This document shows positions 62,824 to 64,000 of a DNA stretch of 64,000 nt, piece after piece. This DNA comes from Flavobacterium agricola (GTDB taxonomy: Bacteria > Bacteroidota > Bacteroidia > Flavobacteriales > Flavobacteriaceae), in NCBI RefSeq assembly GCF_025919725.1, contig NZ_CP081495.1, positions 2,604,001 through 2,668,000 on the forward strand. Reading direction: 5' to 3'. The position numbers and the translations under genes are program-made. The notes beneath the pieces are model-generated. The model saw only the letters and a list, made by a program, of their open reading frames with translations. It was not told where the DNA came from and ran no database searches. Each line of letters begins with the position of its first letter. The stretch's first letter is position 1.

Positions 62824-64000
62824 TTAACTTTTAAATTCACCTCTTATAAAAGGATTAACTTTAACTGAGCAAGAATTAATTATAAGTGTTTTGTCAAAAC
62901 TGGTAAATACTGTATTATCTGCTTTGTAGGCATCCATTTTTATATTGTACATTCCTGGATTAGAATAGGTGTGTTTTTTAGAATGAATTCCTGGTGTTAA
63001 TGGAACTAAATCTGTTTGCGTAATGCCATCGCCATAATCTACAGTAATTTTATCTACTTGTTCATAGCCTTCTCCATCAACAATGTAAAAATCTATTGGT
63101 ATTTGTTTGTTAGCACATAAGCTGTTCGGGTCTTGATTAATTTCTACACCAGTTGTAAACCATGGTACAGCAAAATTAGGTAATCCATATCTTGTAGCTC
63201 CTGCTGTAGGCAGTTCATACAATCGCATATTTACTGGATCTTTTGGATTATCAATTACTAATACGGAGTTTTTCCACATGTTAGCAATGTACATTCTCCC
63301 ATCCGGACTTGTTTGTAAAGCTCCGTAATATAAGTTTGGAGATGTTGTTATGACAGCAGCTGGAGTTGATATTACTTTTAGAGGGGCTACTTCTAATAAT
63401 TCTTGTTCTGAATTTGTATTTAATAATTCTTCAAAATCATATACAATTAAATGACTTGTCCATTTTCCAAGCGGACCTGGTGGTGATAAAGTAATATATA
63501 AATATTTATTATCGTTAGTGAATTCAACACCATATCCGTTAGATGTTTCATCTATCTGAACGTTTCTTTTTATACGAACATTTGATATTGTACCCGTTTC
63601 GTTATCAAAATCTCCAATACATAAAAAAACTTCTCCGTTCGGGTTTGGAAAGTCACCGAAATTTATCCAGGCAAAATGTTTGGTATCGTTTGTAAATCTA
63701 ATATATCCTCCTGGATTATTTGGAAAAGTTATTACGTCATCTAATTCAAAACTACTATGCACTGTGTTTTGAAATTCTGATGCATTGGTACTGTTAATAG
63801 CCCAAACTTCTAAAGCAGTTTTACCCGGGTAAGCTGCGCTTGTTCTACTTGGAGCAAGTACCCAAATATCTTTTCTGTTAGCGTGGCGACCTGCTGTAAC
63901 AGTTTCGCCTAAAATTCCTTTAGCACCTGTAAAAGGTAAATGTCTTAGCGGAGTGGCAGTACTTGGATAATTAGGAATACCTCCTAATCCTCCATTCAAA
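62824..64000 (-). CDS. Beta-propeller/PKD surface protein, C-terminal part
   Basis: 391 residues of a protein whose start lies beyond the right edge. The visible part is a repeat-rich beta-propeller-like region: ENKRKDIWV-type strands, LYITLSPPGPLG, SPDGRMYIANMWKNSVLV (a blade motif) and YGLPNFAVPWF. It is followed by a PKD-like domain at about 305-375 (ITVDYGDGI, HTYSNPGMYNI). The C-terminus (VNPFIRGEFKS) has no recognisable type IX sorting domain. It is most likely an exported surface or adhesion protein. Confidence 0.8.
   Translation of the reverse strand, partial: LNGGLGGIPNYPSTATPLRHLPFTGAKGILGETVTAGRHANRKDIWVLAPSRTSAAYPGKTALEVWAINSTNASEFQNTVHSSFELDDVITFPNNPGGYIRFTNDTKHFAWINFGDFPNPNGEVFLCIGDFDNETGTISNVRIKRNVQIDETSNGYGVEFTNDNKYLYITLSPPGPLGKWTSHLIVYDFEELLNTNSEQELLEVAPLKVISTPAAVITTSPNLYYGALQTSPDGRMYIANMWKNSVLVIDNPKDPVNMRLYELPTAGATRYGLPNFAVPWFTTGVEINQDPNSLCANKQIPIDFYIVDGEGYEQVDKITVDYGDGITQTDLVPLTPGIHSKKHTYSNPGMYNIKMDAYKADNTVFTSFDKTLIINSCSVKVNPFIRGEFKS

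Overview
The window reads as ordinary chromosomal DNA of an AT-rich member of the Bacteroidota, most likely family Flavobacteriaceae. Three things point there. Candidate promoters carry the Bacteroidota -7 element TAnnTTTG rather than sigma70 boxes. Gene content is typical of the family: a PorT/SprT-like type IX secretion protein, a GYDIA-type GHMP kinase beside HMG-CoA reductase, DUF5686, DUF4833 and 2TM proteins, and an acetyl-CoA carboxylase beta subunit without its zinc-ribbon cysteines. Gene order is also typical: purH-mreB-mreC-mreD-mrdA-rodA, surE-lpxB-NlpC/P60-comEC, and trmH/porT/ubiE. The genus cannot be fixed from sequence alone. I saw no CRISPR array, insertion sequence, prophage, plasmid gene or rRNA operon.

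Layout. 1-6.4 kb: end of an M20 peptidase, an unknown protein, the ruvC-hemW-cyclase operon, a membrane protein/glycosyltransferase pair, a lipoprotein and a DUF456 protein. 6.4-11 kb: five identical tRNA-Asp and four identical tRNA-Phe genes flanking a DUF58 gene and a frameshifted M3 peptidase lipoprotein. 11-16 kb: coaX, an outer-membrane protein, lptC, a small membrane protein and a PpiD-like isomerase. 16-18.3 kb: two mevalonate-pathway genes. 18.5-26 kb: a dipeptidyl peptidase IV followed by three POT peptide transporters. 26-31.6 kb: two thioredoxin-fold proteins facing a surE-lpxB-C40-comEC operon. 31.8-36.8 kb: a tail-specific protease, an OppC-like permease, an exported coiled-coil protein and a nuclease. 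36.8-43.8 kb: cell elongation genes plus purH. 44-50.7 kb: a MacB-like permease, accD, fbaA, an OMP85 lipoprotein and a 23S-type rRNA methyltransferase. 50.6-54.5 kb: porT, ubiE, folA, a 2TM gene, thyA and a bifunctional nuclease. 54.7-60.8 kb: etfA, frameshifted etfB, pdhB, frameshifted DUF5686 protein and pyrophosphatase. 60.8-64 kb: deoxynucleoside kinase, a DUF4833 protein and two surface-type proteins, the last cut by the window edge.

How the genes fit together. Exported DPP IV and the M3 peptidase make di- and tripeptides or degrade oligopeptides, and three POT carriers can import them, which fits a peptide-feeding life style. PdhB, ETF and UbiE/MenG (quinone methylation) serve central carbon flow and respiration. 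ThyA produces dihydrofolate and FolA recycles it. The Mre-PBP2-RodA operon builds the lateral wall. LptC, LpxB and the OMP85 protein serve the outer membrane.

The strongest unexpected signal is that three otherwise well conserved genes (M3 peptidase, etfB, DUF5686) are each broken by a two-base loss at the same local sequence: a reconstructed CCCGCGC is present as CCCGC in every case. A systematic sequencing or base-calling error is the simplest reading. I found no convincing novel defence, mobile or biosynthetic system. Other points worth a second look are the tRNA arrays, hairpins that share sequence with promoters or stop codons, the tandem POT carriers and the surface-protein pair at the right edge.
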